From Lysinibacillus sphaericus (lineage in GTDB: Bacteria; Bacillota; Bacilli; Bacillales_A; Planococcaceae): a stretch of DNA of 64,000 bases. Where the stretch lies: assembly GCF_006864135.1 (NCBI RefSeq), contig NZ_SADV01000006.1, forward strand, positions 207,825-271,824, in the 5' to 3' direction. Positions within the stretch are counted from its first letter, which is position 1, and every line of letters starts with the position of its first letter. A model generated the notes under the pieces. The model made no database searches. It was given only the letters and a program-made list of their open reading frames with translations, and was not told where the DNA came from. This document shows, piece by piece, positions 36,081 to 44,298 of the stretch. Position numbers and translations under genes: made by a program.

Positions 36081-37717
36081 TCATGAAAGATTTCAAAACT
36101 TTACAAGTGCTTGATAAGATACAATTTGTTTTTGTGAAAATGGGCGTCGATTACGAAATGATGAGAAAAATCCTCCATATTAAACTAACAATGGATGAAC
36201 GTAAAGTACCGACAATATTTAACCAAGCATCAAATAAAAAAAACAAAGAGCAAAAGAATGGCTACATCAAATCTTTATGGATTTATGTTTTAATGGGACT
36301 TATGCTAGTTCCTTTTATGGGGTTTGGTCAAAACTATCTTTTCCAAATGAGTATTGCTTATGCAATGATTATTTTTATTATCATGACAACATTGATTTCT
36401 GATTTTTCTTCGGTACTTTTGGATGTACGGGACAGAAGTATCCTATCAACTAAGCCTATCTCTGCTAAAACGATCAATGCGGCCAAGTTTATGCATATTT
36501 TCATTTACTTGACGTATTTAACTATTGCATTCACTGCCATTCCCCTTATGGTGGGCCTATATAATCAAGGGATTGTATTCTTTATTTTAACTGTGCTCTT
36601 ACTCGTTTTAATGAATATTTTTATTGTTGTATTAACTGCTATTTTATATATTGCTATTTTAAGATTCTTTGATGGAGAAAAGCTGAAAGATATCATCAAT
36701 TATGTACAAATCGGCTTATCATTAATGTTGATGATTGGCTATCAAGTTCTTATTAGATCCTTTGAATTCGTTAATTATGATATGGCGCTAGCATTTCATT
36801 GGTGGAGTATTTTTCTAATCCCTATGTGGTTTGCCGCTCCTTATGAACTACTACTAAACGGTGACAACTCTTTATTTACAGTGGTGTTCAGTATGTTTGC
36901 TGTCGTCATGCCAATCATCTCGATATGGCTTTATCTAAAACTGATTCCAACTTTTGAACGGAATCTGCAAAAACTATTAAACACAAGCAAATCGAAAAAA
37001 GATAAGAACAATCGACTTAAGACTCTTTTGTTAACAATCATTTGTAGAACGAATGAAGAAAGAGCTTTCTACCGCTTTGCTTCCCTTATGATGAAACAGG
37101 AGCGAGAGTTTAAACTGAAAGTATATCCATCTTTAGGATTTTCTTTTGCCATTCCGTTTATTTTTATGTTTTCCTTTTCAAGGCACGAAGGTGTTGATTA
37201 TGCCGTTAGCATGGGCTATTTAAATATTTATTTCAGCATGCTAATTATTCCTTCAGCTGTACTCATGCTTGGACATTCAGGAAAATATAAAGCAGCTTGG
37301 ATCTATAAAGTCTTTCCAATCAAAGACTATACAAACTTGAAAAAAGGAAGCTTAAAAGCATTTTTGATGAAGTTGTACATTCCATTATATATTTTTCTAA
37401 GCATCATTTTCTGCTTCATTTTTGGTACGAGAATTATCTTAGATTTACTAATTGTTTTAGTAACAAGCTGCATGTACACCGCCATTTGTTACATCGGCAT
37501 GGGAAGCAACATTCCTTTCACAAAGCCCTATAATGAAGTTGGCGATGCCCAAAGCTGGAAAACGCTTATATTGCTTATCCCATTAGGTGCTTTGGCGGGA
37601 CTGCATTACTTCCTGACTTCTCATACTACTTATGGGGCAATCATTTACTTAATCGTGCTTGTCATCACGAATTTCGTTCTATGGAAGCTTGCCTTTAAGC
37701 TTACGAAAACGGCTTGA
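36077..37717 (+). CDS. ABC transporter permease (YthQ-like)
   Basis: A 546-residue membrane protein with a cytosolic N-terminal part of about 65 residues and some twelve hydrophobic helices. SVLLDVRDRSILSTKPISAK is typical of this ABC-2 permease group. Its 3' third has a decayed duplicate at about 38850-39100, showing that the neighbouring tandem duplication took in the end of this gene. It is translationally coupled to the ATPase and ends at a strong bidirectional terminator. Confidence 0.85.
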   Translation: MIMKDFKTLQVLDKIQFVFVKMGVDYEMMRKILHIKLTMDERKVPTIFNQASNKKNKEQKNGYIKSLWIYVLMGLMLVPFMGFGQNYLFQMSIAYAMIIFIIMTTLISDFSSVLLDVRDRSILSTKPISAKTINAAKFMHIFIYLTYLTIAFTAIPLMVGLYNQGIVFFILTVLLLVLMNIFIVVLTAILYIAILRFFDGEKLKDIINYVQIGLSLMLMIGYQVLIRSFEFVNYDMALAFHWWSIFLIPMWFAAPYELLLNGDNSLFTVVFSMFAVVMPIISIWLYLKLIPTFERNLQKLLNTSKSKKDKNNRLKTLLLTIICRTNEERAFYRFASLMMKQEREFKLKVYPSLGFSFAIPFIFMFSFSRHEGVDYAVSMGYLNIYFSMLIIPSAVLMLGHSGKYKAAWIYKVFPIKDYTNLKKGSLKAFLMKLYIPLYIFLSIIFCFIFGTRIILDLLIVLVTSCMYTAICYIGMGSNIPFTKPYNEVGDAQSWKTLILLIPLGALAGLHYFLTSHTTYGAIIYLIVLVITNFVLWKLAFKLTKTA

Positions 37718-37737
37718 GCCTGAGCTCAAGCCGTTTT
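37706..37737. terminator. Bidirectional terminator (duplication copy 1)
   Basis: AAAACGGCTTGAG (37706-37718) pairs perfectly with CTCAAGCCGTTTT (37725-37737). It serves two convergent genes. A related hairpin at 39123-39160 is its duplicate. Confidence 0.9.
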
Positions 37738-37740
37738 ATT

Positions 37741-38355
37741 TTAAAAAGCTTTTCTCTCATATATACGAATAGATAGTAGCCATGACCCAATAAATAAAAT
37801 AATAACCGTAATGCTAGCTACAACATACATTTGCGTTTCTTGTAAAGTCAAGAATTTTCGTGCTAATTCTCTTAATATATCATTTATAGGAACTAGTAAA
37901 CTAATGGATAACATATAAATACCAAATAAAACACTTAAAGCAATCAATAAATATTGCGTTTTAAATTTATAGGAGAATGGAAACATGAGTGATATAACGA
38001 CCATCACTAGACCAATAATAAGCAACATCTCTTTCCATATGAAAAGATTCCCTTTTCCATTTATGAGGAAATCCCCCACATAAATCATGAAAACAAATAT
38101 TGTTGTAAATATCAGTGAACCTATATATTTTGAACTGACAATTTCCTTTCTCGTATATGGTAGAGAATTAAGCAAAATATTAGCATTGTCTTTTTCATCG
38201 TAAGCGAAAGCATTTAGTATAAATATTACACTATAAAGAAATCCCAAAAATAGTAGGGAGGGTACACCTGCCCATAAGTAGAGTATTATAGTAGCAATGT
38301 AAAATAAAATTAATTTCTTTTGTATTAAAACATCCTTAAGTATAAGGTTAATCAT
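37741..38355 (-). CDS. ABC-2 type permease, paralogue 1
   Basis: A 204-residue membrane protein with six hydrophobic helices of the small ABC-2 permease group found with YtrA-type regulators. The shared blocks YDEKDNANILLNSLPYTRK, LVMVVISLMFPFSYKFKTQ and FLTLQETQMYVVA are nearly identical to those of paralogue 2 at 39165-39779. It has no ATPase next to it. The 80 bases upstream of its start are the 3' scar of a lost ATPase gene, so it must use the ATPase of copy 2 if it is functional. Confidence 0.85.
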   Translation of the reverse strand: MINLILKDVLIQKKLILFYIATIILYLWAGVPSLLFLGFLYSVIFILNAFAYDEKDNANILLNSLPYTRKEIVSSKYIGSLIFTTIFVFMIYVGDFLINGKGNLFIWKEMLLIIGLVMVVISLMFPFSYKFKTQYLLIALSVLFGIYMLSISLLVPINDILRELARKFLTLQETQMYVVASITVIILFIGSWLLSIRIYERKAF

Positions 38356-38435
38356 CCAATTACCATCCTTTTTCTTATATTACATACTATCTTTAAACTT
38401 AGGCTTAAATATATTCACCACACGAATTTAACAGC
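38356..38435 (-). pseudogene. Remnant 3' end of an ABC ATPase gene (copy 1)
   Basis: This stretch aligns with the last ~100 bases of the intact ATPase gene (39780-39887). Both share ACCATCCTTTTT, TATCTT, CCACACGA and CAGCTGT/CCGCTGT elements in order, with small deletions. Next to it is DNA matching the bases just before the ATPase start codon, so almost the whole ATPase reading frame has been deleted from this copy. Confidence 0.7.
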
Positions 38436-38443
38436 TGTCTCCA

Positions 38444-38821
38444 TCACTCATCCTCTGAATACAATAGTGTGAGCATTTCTTTAAGCTCTGCTAAGCCAAT
38501 ATTCATTTCTTTAGCATTTTGGATGGCAATCAATAGATTTTCTTCGATTACCTTTACTTTTCTTTCTCTTATCATTTCCGTATTTTGCTCTGAAATGAAC
38601 GAACCTTTCCCCACAATAGAATAAATAAATCCGTTTTTCTCTAGCTCTTCATAAGCGCGTTTTGTCGTAATAACGCTAATTTCTAAATCCTTTGCAAGCT
38701 GTCGCATAGACGGCAATGACTGCCCCTCTTGTAATTCACCTGATAAAATCAGCTTTTTGATTTGACTATAAATTTGCTCATAAATCGGTTCTTTTGAGCT
38801 GTTTGAAATAATAATTTGCAT
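38444..38821 (-). CDS. GntR-family regulator, YtrA-like
   Basis: A 125-residue regulator. The winged helix is at about 10-75 (LPSMRQLAKDLEISVITTKRAYEELEKNGFI contains the motif, as does GKGSFISEQ), with a short C-terminal dimerisation helix, as in the YtrA subfamily. YtrA-type genes normally lead a regulator-ATPase-permease operon. Here the ATPase that should follow is only a scar. A decayed second copy of this gene's 3' end is at 40645-40690. It should bind the palindrome at 40708-40737 and repress the surviving ATPase-permease genes. Confidence 0.88.
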   Translation of the reverse strand: MQIIISNSSKEPIYEQIYSQIKKLILSGELQEGQSLPSMRQLAKDLEISVITTKRAYEELEKNGFIYSIVGKGSFISEQNTEMIRERKVKVIEENLLIAIQNAKEMNIGLAELKEMLTLLYSEDE

Positions 38822-38844
38822 GCAAATACCTCTTCTTTATTTTT

Positions 38845-39110
38845 ATGTGTCAGCACCGAAGACGTTGGTTATTCTGTTAGCATGAGCAATTTTTATTTCA
38901 GCATGCTAATGACTCGTCAGTTGTACTTATGTTTGGACATTCAGGGAAATATAAAGCCATTTAATGTCTTTCCCATAAAGATTACATTGTCTATAGTTTA
39001 GAGTATAATTTTCTGCCTCACGAAAATTACCTTAGATTTATTAAATATGTTAACATACTGTCATTTGTTATAGCGGTATCGGAAACCACGGTCGGCGATA
39101 GACATTATGT
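38845..39110 (+). pseudogene. Decayed duplicate of the 3' end of the YthQ-like permease
   Basis: Non-coding DNA that follows 37190-37690 in order: GCATGAGC…TTTATTTCAGCATGCTAAT, TGTTTGGACATTCAGG, AAATATAAAGC, GTCTTTCC, CTTAGATTTA, CATTTGTTA. Frameshifts and deletions prevent translation. It marks the left junction of the second copy of the tandem duplication. Confidence 0.8.
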
Positions 39111-39122
39111 TTAAGCGTACTT

Positions 39123-39160
39123 AAACAGCTTGAGCCTACATTAACTGGCTCAAGCTGTTT
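39123..39160. terminator. Terminator (duplication copy 2)
   Basis: AAACAGCTTGAGCC (39123-39136) pairs with GGCTCAAGCTGTTT (39147-39160). It is the diverged duplicate of the hairpin at 37706-37737 and sits between paralogue 2 and the upstream end of the gntR gene. Confidence 0.85.
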
Positions 39161-39164
39161 TATT

Positions 39165-39779
39165 TCAAAAGACTTTTTTCGCATATATTCGAATAGATAG
39201 TAGCCACGATCCTACATATAAAATAATGATTGTAAAGATAGCTACAAAATACATTTGTGTTTCTTGTAAAGTCAGAAACTTTTGTATCAGTTCCCTTAAT
39301 GTATCATTAAAACTAGGGAATAAATATTTAATGGTTACCAAATATATACCAAATAAAGTACCTGAAGCAATCATTAATGCTTGCGTTTTAAATTTATAAC
39401 AAATTGGCAGTATGAATGATATAGCGACCATAACAAGACCGATAATTATCACTATATCTTTCAATAAAAACAATGTCTCTTTTCCGTTTAAGAGGAAATT
39501 ACCTAAATACGTAATGAGTATAATTAGTGATGTATATATCAATGAACCTATATATCTCGAACTAACAATTTGCTTTCTCGTATATGGTAGCGAATTAAGT
39601 AAAATATTAGCATTATCTTTTTCATCGTAAGAAAAGGACATGGTAATAATCGCTAAACTATATAAGAATCCTATTTTCACTAGGGACACATTTATTAATA
39701 AATAAAGAATAATAGTAGCAATGTATAATACAATCATTTTCTTTTGTATTAAAATATCTTTAAATATAAGGTTAGACAT
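39165..39779 (-). CDS. ABC-2 type permease, paralogue 2
   Basis: A 204-residue, six-helix protein clearly paralogous to 37741-38355. It starts at ATG 39779 (MSNLIFKDILIQKK), four bases after the ATPase stop. A reading from 39869 runs back into the ATPase gene. The first and last thirds are most alike in the two copies, while the loops near residues 28-45 have diverged. With the adjacent ATPase it forms an exporter, and a heterodimer with paralogue 1 is possible. Confidence 0.87.
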   Translation of the reverse strand: MSNLIFKDILIQKKMIVLYIATIILYLLINVSLVKIGFLYSLAIITMSFSYDEKDNANILLNSLPYTRKQIVSSRYIGSLIYTSLIILITYLGNFLLNGKETLFLLKDIVIIIGLVMVAISFILPICYKFKTQALMIASGTLFGIYLVTIKYLFPSFNDTLRELIQKFLTLQETQMYFVAIFTIIILYVGSWLLSIRIYAKKVF

Positions 39780-39783
39780 GCAA

Positions 39784-40641
39784 TCACCATCCTTTTTTCG
39801 TATAGTACATAATATCTTCAAGCGTTGGTTTTTCCACAATAACAGAATCCCCAAATATTTTTGCCACACGATTTTTATCCGCTGTTAATGCCTCAAAGCC
39901 TATGTTCGATTTTCGAATTGCCACAAACTCTCGTTCCGTTTCTTGATCCAATAAATTCAATGTCCCTTTGACAATAGCATATTCCTCTTCAATCTTATAA
40001 AACTCCTTCGTGAATATATGTTCACCGTTATGAACAAAGGTAATATAATCCGCAATTCGGTCTAAATCTGTTGTTATATGTGTCGAGAAGAAAATCGTTT
40101 TATCTTCATCTTGCATTAACTCATGTAGAATATTTAGTAGCTCCCTACGAAATATCGGATCGAGCCCAGCAGTTGGTTCATCCATAATAATTAATTCTGC
40201 ATGATGAGCTAGCGCTATAGCTAACGAAGCTTTCATCTTCATTCCCTTTGAAAAGGTCTTCATATATTTGTTCAATGGTAGTTCAAACTGATCAACATAA
40301 CGTTGAAAGGCGTCATCATCCCAGTTTTTATAGGCTGGTTTAATAATCCTTTTCATATCTTTTAACGTTACATTTTCATAAAAGACGTTTTCATCATAGA
40401 CAAAACCAATACGTTCCTTTATGTCTTTTTCATGCTTCTTATAATCCATCCCAAACACTGAAACAGTACCACTATCTTGCTTTAGCAAGTTCATAATCAA
40501 TTTGATTGTTGTAGACTTTCCTGCACCATTGCCCCCGATAAATCCAGTTACAAAGCCCTTTTTTACGTTAATAGAGAAATCTTTTATCTGAAATCCCTTA
40601 AAAGATTTATGAACATGCTGTAATTCAATGACATTTTCCAT
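39784..40641 (-). CDS. ABC transporter ATPase of the YtrB-like group
   Basis: A 285-residue ATPase. Walker A is GGNGAGKSTTIKL (about 35-47), the signature is KTFSKGMKMKASLAIALA, Walker B is LIIMDEPTAGLDPIFR, and the switch His is in FFSTHITTDLDR. A C-terminal region of about 70 residues is typical for this group. It is the only intact ATPase for two paralogous permeases. A palindromic operator lies about 70 bp upstream. Between the two is the scar of a second gntR copy. Confidence 0.9.
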   Translation of the reverse strand: MENVIELQHVHKSFKGFQIKDFSINVKKGFVTGFIGGNGAGKSTTIKLIMNLLKQDSGTVSVFGMDYKKHEKDIKERIGFVYDENVFYENVTLKDMKRIIKPAYKNWDDDAFQRYVDQFELPLNKYMKTFSKGMKMKASLAIALAHHAELIIMDEPTAGLDPIFRRELLNILHELMQDEDKTIFFSTHITTDLDRIADYITFVHNGEHIFTKEFYKIEEEYAIVKGTLNLLDQETEREFVAIRKSNIGFEALTADKNRVAKIFGDSVIVEKPTLEDIMYYTKKGW

Positions 40642-40644
40642 TCT

Positions 40645-40695
40645 TCACCCTCCGTATGCAATAATGTAAGCATTTCCTTGAGCTCTTAAAGGCAA
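40645..40695 (-). pseudogene. Remnant 3' end of a second gntR gene (copy 2)
   Basis: CACCCTCCGTATGCAATAAT followed by GTAAGCATTTCCTTGAGCTC matches the 3' end of the intact gntR gene (38449-38493: CATCCTCTGAATACAATAGT, GTGAGCATTTCTTTAAGCTC). The rest of this copy is gone. Confidence 0.75.
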
Positions 40696-40707
40696 ATTCC
40701 TACATAT

Positions 40708-40737
40708 TGTATATATACTCTATGTACAATATATACA
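40708..40737 (-). promoter_or_regulatory. Palindromic GntR/YtrA-type operator
   Basis: TGTATATAT (40708-40716) and ATATATACA (40729-40737) are perfect 9-bp arms with a 12-bp spacer. It lies upstream of the ATPase-permease unit, where a YtrA-type repressor would act. The intact gntR gene at 38821 has no such site upstream. Confidence 0.6.
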
Positions 40738-40784
40738 CAATAAACATATTTTGCAAGTAAAATTATGATTGAAAATAAAAAACG

Positions 40785-40819
40785 AAAACATGAGATTGTT
40801 AAATCACAAGCTCATGTTT
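40785..40819 (-). terminator. Terminator of the YdhR-like gene
   Basis: AAACATGAG (40786-40794) pairs with CTCATGTTT (40811-40819). On the minus strand it is followed by a T-rich run. Confidence 0.65.
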
Positions 40820-40881
40820 GCTGTTTTTAATTATTTAGTTGATAATACTGCGAACTATGGCTCCCAATTAGCTTTAGCTAA

Positions 40882-41187
40882 CTATTTAATTGGCGCATTA
40901 TTAATTGTTGATAATACTTCATTTACCTCGAAGATCTTCCCACGAATATCGGTAATGCCAAAACTTATTAATCGTTCTGAATGCATAGTTAAATATTTCT
41001 CTGCTGCTGTTTTGGTTTCAAATAAATATATCCCACCAGCTTCTTTAGTCGCAGCATTCTCAGTCCAAACCTTCCAAATCATACCCGACTCTTCATTAAT
41101 ACTTTTTGCTAAATCAGTAAATCCCTCGGACATTTCTTCACCGAATGGCCCGTCCATTGTAAAATCAACTTGTAATAAATATTTCAT
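40882..41187 (-). CDS. YdhR-type putative monooxygenase
   Basis: A 101-residue protein of the YdhR family (dimeric alpha+beta ferredoxin-like fold, related to Dabb/ABM monooxygenases). FTMDGPFGEEMSEGFTDLAK, GMIWKVWTENAATKEAGGIY and FGITDIRGKIFEVNEVLS are its conserved blocks. The biochemical reaction is not established. ATG 41187 follows GGGGGAG. It is monocistronic. Confidence 0.85.
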   Translation of the reverse strand: MKYLLQVDFTMDGPFGEEMSEGFTDLAKSINEESGMIWKVWTENAATKEAGGIYLFETKTAAEKYLTMHSERLISFGITDIRGKIFEVNEVLSTINNAPIK

Positions 41188-41254
41188 GATTAAACTCCCC
41201 CTTTTATTTTTCCTATAACAATTAGTAATTTTTATGGTTCTTCATCATGATGTG

Positions 41255-41320
41255 TGGTGTGATTTCCGTTCCGAGGGCGCTTTTTAGCTGCCGCTTCGCC
41301 TCGTAATGATCCACAAAAGT
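41255..41320. repeat. Fragment of a GC-richer intergenic repeat
   Basis: ATTTCCGTTCCGAGGGCGCT followed by GCCGCTTCGCC (about 41260-41300) resembles the TTCCGTTCC…GCGCTTCGC intergenic element of Bacillales, and the remnant at 11299-11340. Confidence 0.5.
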
Positions 41321-41385
41321 ATCGAATTGAAAAAAGTATCATGATTCGTTTAAACACTATCTTTTTAACTATCCCTCTGAAGGAT

Positions 41386-41889
41386 TTAGCGTTCCAACAT
41401 ATAATCGATAAACTGCAGCTTTTTGCCATTCATTTCGAACTTATTATCACTTATACACACTTGTTTAAAACCATTCTTTTCAAGAACCCTTTGAGATGCA
41501 ATATTATTTGTTGTTGTTTTTGCTTTAATCTTTTTGACGCGGATTTCTGTTTCTAATAGTAGTTTTAAGGCTCTAGCCGCTATTCCTTTGCCCCCATATT
41601 CTTGTCCCACTCTATAACCGACTTCTGCTATATCATTCGTTGTATCTATATCTACTAAATTAATTCTTCCAACAATACTGCCTGAGTTATCTTTTATTAA
41701 GTAGAATTTCGATTTATTTTCTTGTTGTTCTGTTAAAAGCTCCCTATGTCTTATTTTAAATGTCTCAAAATTATAATAGTCTTCTCCACGACCAGGTACC
41801 ATTTGTTCAAAAAATAGTCTATTATTCTTTTCAAACTCAAACAATTCTTCTGCATCGCGTTCTTGTAAGCAAATAATTGAAATTTCCAA
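41386..41889 (-). CDS. GNAT family N-acetyltransferase (RimJ/RimL-like)
   Basis: A 167-residue acetyltransferase. VGYRVGQEYGGKGIAARALKLLLE is the acetyl-CoA site and NIASQRVLEKNGFKQV is motif B. GRINLVDIDTTNDIAEVGYR is the central strand pair. The substrate is unknown. It is one of several GNAT genes in this accessory-rich stretch and has no operon partner. Confidence 0.88.
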   Translation of the reverse strand: MEISIICLQERDAEELFEFEKNNRLFFEQMVPGRGEDYYNFETFKIRHRELLTEQQENKSKFYLIKDNSGSIVGRINLVDIDTTNDIAEVGYRVGQEYGGKGIAARALKLLLETEIRVKKIKAKTTTNNIASQRVLEKNGFKQVCISDNKFEMNGKKLQFIDYMLER

Positions 41890-41946
41890 GCTAATTCATC
41901 CCCCTCATCCTTTATGCCTCAAATCCAAATTTGTAAGAAAAAAGCA

Positions 41947-41989
41947 AAAAACAAACTCTTTACGCTATCATACATAAGAGTTTGTTTTT
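41947..41989 (-). terminator. Terminator after the small HTH gene
   Basis: AAAAACAAACTCTT (41947-41960) pairs perfectly with AAGAGTTTGTTTTT (41976-41989). It terminates the minus-strand gene at 42046-42246. Confidence 0.85.
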
Positions 41990-42045
41990 AATCTATTGGA
42001 ATCTTGAAATGAAGAAATGTATAACCATTCGAATAAAGAGAAAAA

Positions 42046-42246
42046 TCAACCATCTAAATCTTTTAATCGTCTCCGAATAGTAGCTTCAGAAACGCGAAAT
42101 ATTCGTGCAATTTCCCGATTACTTTTTCCAGCATCCTTTAACTGCAGCAACTTCGATTCGTTTATAGCTACTTTTGGCCGTCCATTTGAATTTCCCCCAC
42201 GCCATTCCTTATTTTTCTTTTTACTTCTCAAAAATTTCCCGAGCAT
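42046..42246 (-). CDS. Small helix-turn-helix protein resembling a serine-recombinase C-terminus
   Basis: A 66-residue protein rich in Lys and Arg. NGRPKVAINESKLLQLKDAG and KSNREIARIFRVSEATIRRR match the C-terminal DNA-binding end of Hin/resolvase serine recombinases. No catalytic domain precedes it. It has its own start and a good terminator, so it could be a working mini-regulator or the stabilised stub of an old recombinase gene. Confidence 0.65.
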   Translation of the reverse strand: MLGKFLRSKKKNKEWRGGNSNGRPKVAINESKLLQLKDAGKSNREIARIFRVSEATIRRRLKDLDG

Positions 42247-42306
42247 TTCCTCACCTTCTCATGCGTCATAACTCTATATTATCAGTTTTATAGCCTCTTT
42301 ATAAAA

Positions 42307-42334
42307 AAGAAAGTAGACCGATATCTACTCTCTT
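42307..42334 (-). terminator. Terminator overlapping the end of the XRE gene
   Basis: AAGAAAGTAGA (42307-42317) pairs with TCTACTCTCTT (42324-42334) with one mismatch, followed by T6 on the minus strand. Confidence 0.65.
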
Positions 42335-42789
42335 GATTGTTTAGGAAAAATATAAAAATAAAAAACGAAACCAATGATAATTGCGGGCGGTAAAGCAATT
42401 GCTATATTTTGCACAAATTCACTTGCAAGCAATTTGAAAATCTCAATAATATCCTTAGATAAAATGTTTTGATACTGTTCTGCACCTGCCAAACCTCTAA
42501 TTATTAAGGTTACAGTAAAAATAATGATATAACTAATTAAGCTATATTTAATACTTAATTTTACTTTTTCTTTATCGTCGTTCTTTTCCTCTATTAATAA
42601 TGTTTCCACGCTGATATCAAGAATCTCCGATATTTTCAGCATATTTCTCTTACTTGGATAACCATTTCCAAGTTCCCATTTGGATATAGACTTATCACTT
42701 ACTTCCAAAATTTCAGCTAGTTCTTGTTGGGTGATTCCTTTTTCTTCTCGATATCTTTTTAGTTTTAAACTTAAAATATTTTTCTCCAT
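42325..42789 (-). CDS. XRE-family regulator with a C-terminal membrane domain
   Basis: A 154-residue protein. The Cro/CI HTH is at residues 8-62 (ITQQELAEILEVSDKSISKWELG). Two hydrophobic segments follow, near 85-105 and 127-147. It is probably a membrane-tethered regulator sensing an envelope signal, which is inference. It has no partner gene adjacent. Confidence 0.82.
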   Translation of the reverse strand: MEKNILSLKLKRYREEKGITQQELAEILEVSDKSISKWELGNGYPSKRNMLKISEILDISVETLLIEEKNDDKEKVKLSIKYSLISYIIIFTVTLIIRGLAGAEQYQNILSKDIIEIFKLLASEFVQNIAIALPPAIIIGFVFYFYIFPKQSRE

Positions 42790-42890
42790 TTTATTTCCCT
42801 CCCATTACCTTAATTTATGGTTATTATCACATATTGGTATTTCTATTTATAGGAATTTTAGAAAATAGAGAAAAATAGACCACTATATAA

Positions 42891-42931
42891 AAGTGCGACA
42901 AAACTTATTAAATAGGTTTTTGTCGCATTTT
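42891..42931 (-). terminator. Terminator of the GNAT gene at 43097
   Basis: TGCGACAAAA (about 42894-42903) pairs with TTTTGTCGCA (about 42918-42928), flanked by A- and T-runs. It fits as terminator of the minus-strand acetyltransferase gene. Confidence 0.75.
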
Positions 42932-43096
42932 TATAAGTCCATATAATAATCCGTTTCATGGATATATTCTATATATATCACAAAGCTTAATCACCATCAC
43001 TTTAGATCTTTGAGATTATTTTGATCCAATAGAAAGATACAGTCGGCTCTTTCTAGGCACTTTTTTATTGGAAGCCCTCTGCGATTACTATATAGC

Positions 43097-43672
43097 TTAT
43101 ATATGCTTCTTCGAAAACTCGGTATGCAACAAACTATAGATCAACATGTCTTTACATTCTCCTGTAATGCTATGGCATTCAAACTGTCTTAAGCAGCCTT
43201 CTTCCTTAAAGTTGAATTTCGACAATAACTTCTTTGAAGCTATATTTTCTTCTGTCACAATTGCCTGTATTCTTACTAGACCTAACTGATTAAATCCTAT
43301 TGATAATACTTCTTTAATAGCTTCCGACATAATGCCACGATGCCAATACTCTTCAGATAATTCATAGCCAATTTCAGCTCGTTTACCTGCAAATTCACTT
43401 AAGAAAATGGTGCCAATAATTTCATCTGTTTCTTTGTTAGCAATCGCAAAACGAATAATCCAACCTTCGTCATAGCCTTTGTTCCAAAAATGAATTACCT
43501 CATAACTTCTTTCTAAAGTTTCTGGCCCATTCCAATCAAGATAACGATATACATTTTCATTTGAATAATAATTGAATAGTGCAGGAGCATCCTCCAACTT
43601 CAACTTTCTTACTATAATCCTTTCAGTTTGAACTGTTGGAAAAGGGGTTCCTAATAATTCAGAAAAGTTCAT
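43097..43672 (-). CDS. GNAT family N-acetyltransferase (RimJ/RimL type)
   Basis: A 191-residue acetyltransferase. TERIIVRKLKLEDAPALFNY is the RimJ-like start. GYELSEEYWHRGIMSEAIKEVLS is the acetyl-CoA loop, and NIASKKLLSKFNFKEEGCLR is motif B. Members acetylate ribosomal-protein N-termini, amino acids or antibiotics, and the target here is unknown. ATG 43672 is preceded by AAAGGAG. Confidence 0.9.
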   Translation of the reverse strand: MNFSELLGTPFPTVQTERIIVRKLKLEDAPALFNYYSNENVYRYLDWNGPETLERSYEVIHFWNKGYDEGWIIRFAIANKETDEIIGTIFLSEFAGKRAEIGYELSEEYWHRGIMSEAIKEVLSIGFNQLGLVRIQAIVTEENIASKKLLSKFNFKEEGCLRQFECHSITGECKDMLIYSLLHTEFSKKHI

Positions 43673-43799
43673 TTTCTTCTCTCCTTTTTTGAATGAATAT
43701 CAAAATAAACTAAAGATGAAAATTCAAAAGAAGCTGATTAAATTATACCCTGCCTAGATTGCCTGAAAAAACCTCATATATATTTCATAAAAGAAAATA

Positions 43800-43828
43800 A
43801 GCCAATGCGGTCAAAAACCACACTGACT
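43800..43828 (-). terminator. Terminator of the CD3324-like gene
   Basis: AGCCAATGCGGT (43800-43811) and ACCACACTGACT (43817-43828) pair with several G-U pairs on the minus-strand RNA, followed by TATTTTC. Confidence 0.55.
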
Positions 43829-44109
43829 CATTCTATTCTTCTTCTTTTCTCTTTTAATACAATTCTTTGAATACTCTTTAAGGACAAATAATATTTTTCA
43901 CCTAAAGTAGCCGTGTCCGCTCCCGATAGATAATCGTTATAAATATTAAAGTCTCTTTTATCCAATTCTTTTCTTGTCGCAGTATTGGACCCCCAGTCCT
44001 TTTTATGTTCTGCTCTCCGTGGTATATAAATATATTCACCATCAACATATTCTTGGATTAACTCTAACAACTCAGCTGGTAGAATATGCTTTGCTTTTTT
44101 ATAGCTCAT
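43828..44109 (-). CDS. CD3324 family protein (Mor-like HTH)
   Basis: A 93-residue DNA-binding-like protein. MSYKKAKHILPAELLELIQE, EYVDGEYIYIPRRAEHKKDWG and FNIYNDYLSGADTATLGEKY are hallmarks of the widespread CD3324 family, and YYLSLKSIQRIVLKEK is a recognition helix. Its cellular role is not established. ATG 44109 follows AGGAGTG. A reading to 44148 adds an unlikely leader. Confidence 0.85.
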   Translation of the reverse strand: MSYKKAKHILPAELLELIQEYVDGEYIYIPRRAEHKKDWGSNTATRKELDKRDFNIYNDYLSGADTATLGEKYYLSLKSIQRIVLKEKRRRIE

Positions 44110-44143
44110 TTTTGCACTCCTAAACATAATATTTTTTAGGAAG

Positions 44144-44187
44144 AGCAAAGGCTATTTCATTTATTTTATATTGCAATAGCCTTTGCT
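44144..44187 (-). terminator. Hairpin downstream of the sigma/anti-sigma operon
   Basis: AGCAAAGGCTATT (44144-44156) pairs perfectly with AATAGCCTTTGCT (44175-44187). The T-run is weak, so its terminator strength is unsure. Confidence 0.55.
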
Positions 44188-44298
44188 ATGCAAAAAAAGT
44201 ATACCTTCTCATCAAACAATCCCCCCTTGTATTCCTGTAATTTTACCCATACTATACCATATAACCCAAAAAAGTTTTATAGATTCCTGTACGCTCTA

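Noticed and set aside
40769..41218. 149-codon plus-strand frame.
   Set aside because: It is the antisense shadow of the YdhR-type gene, whose motifs, start and terminator are convincing on the minus strand.
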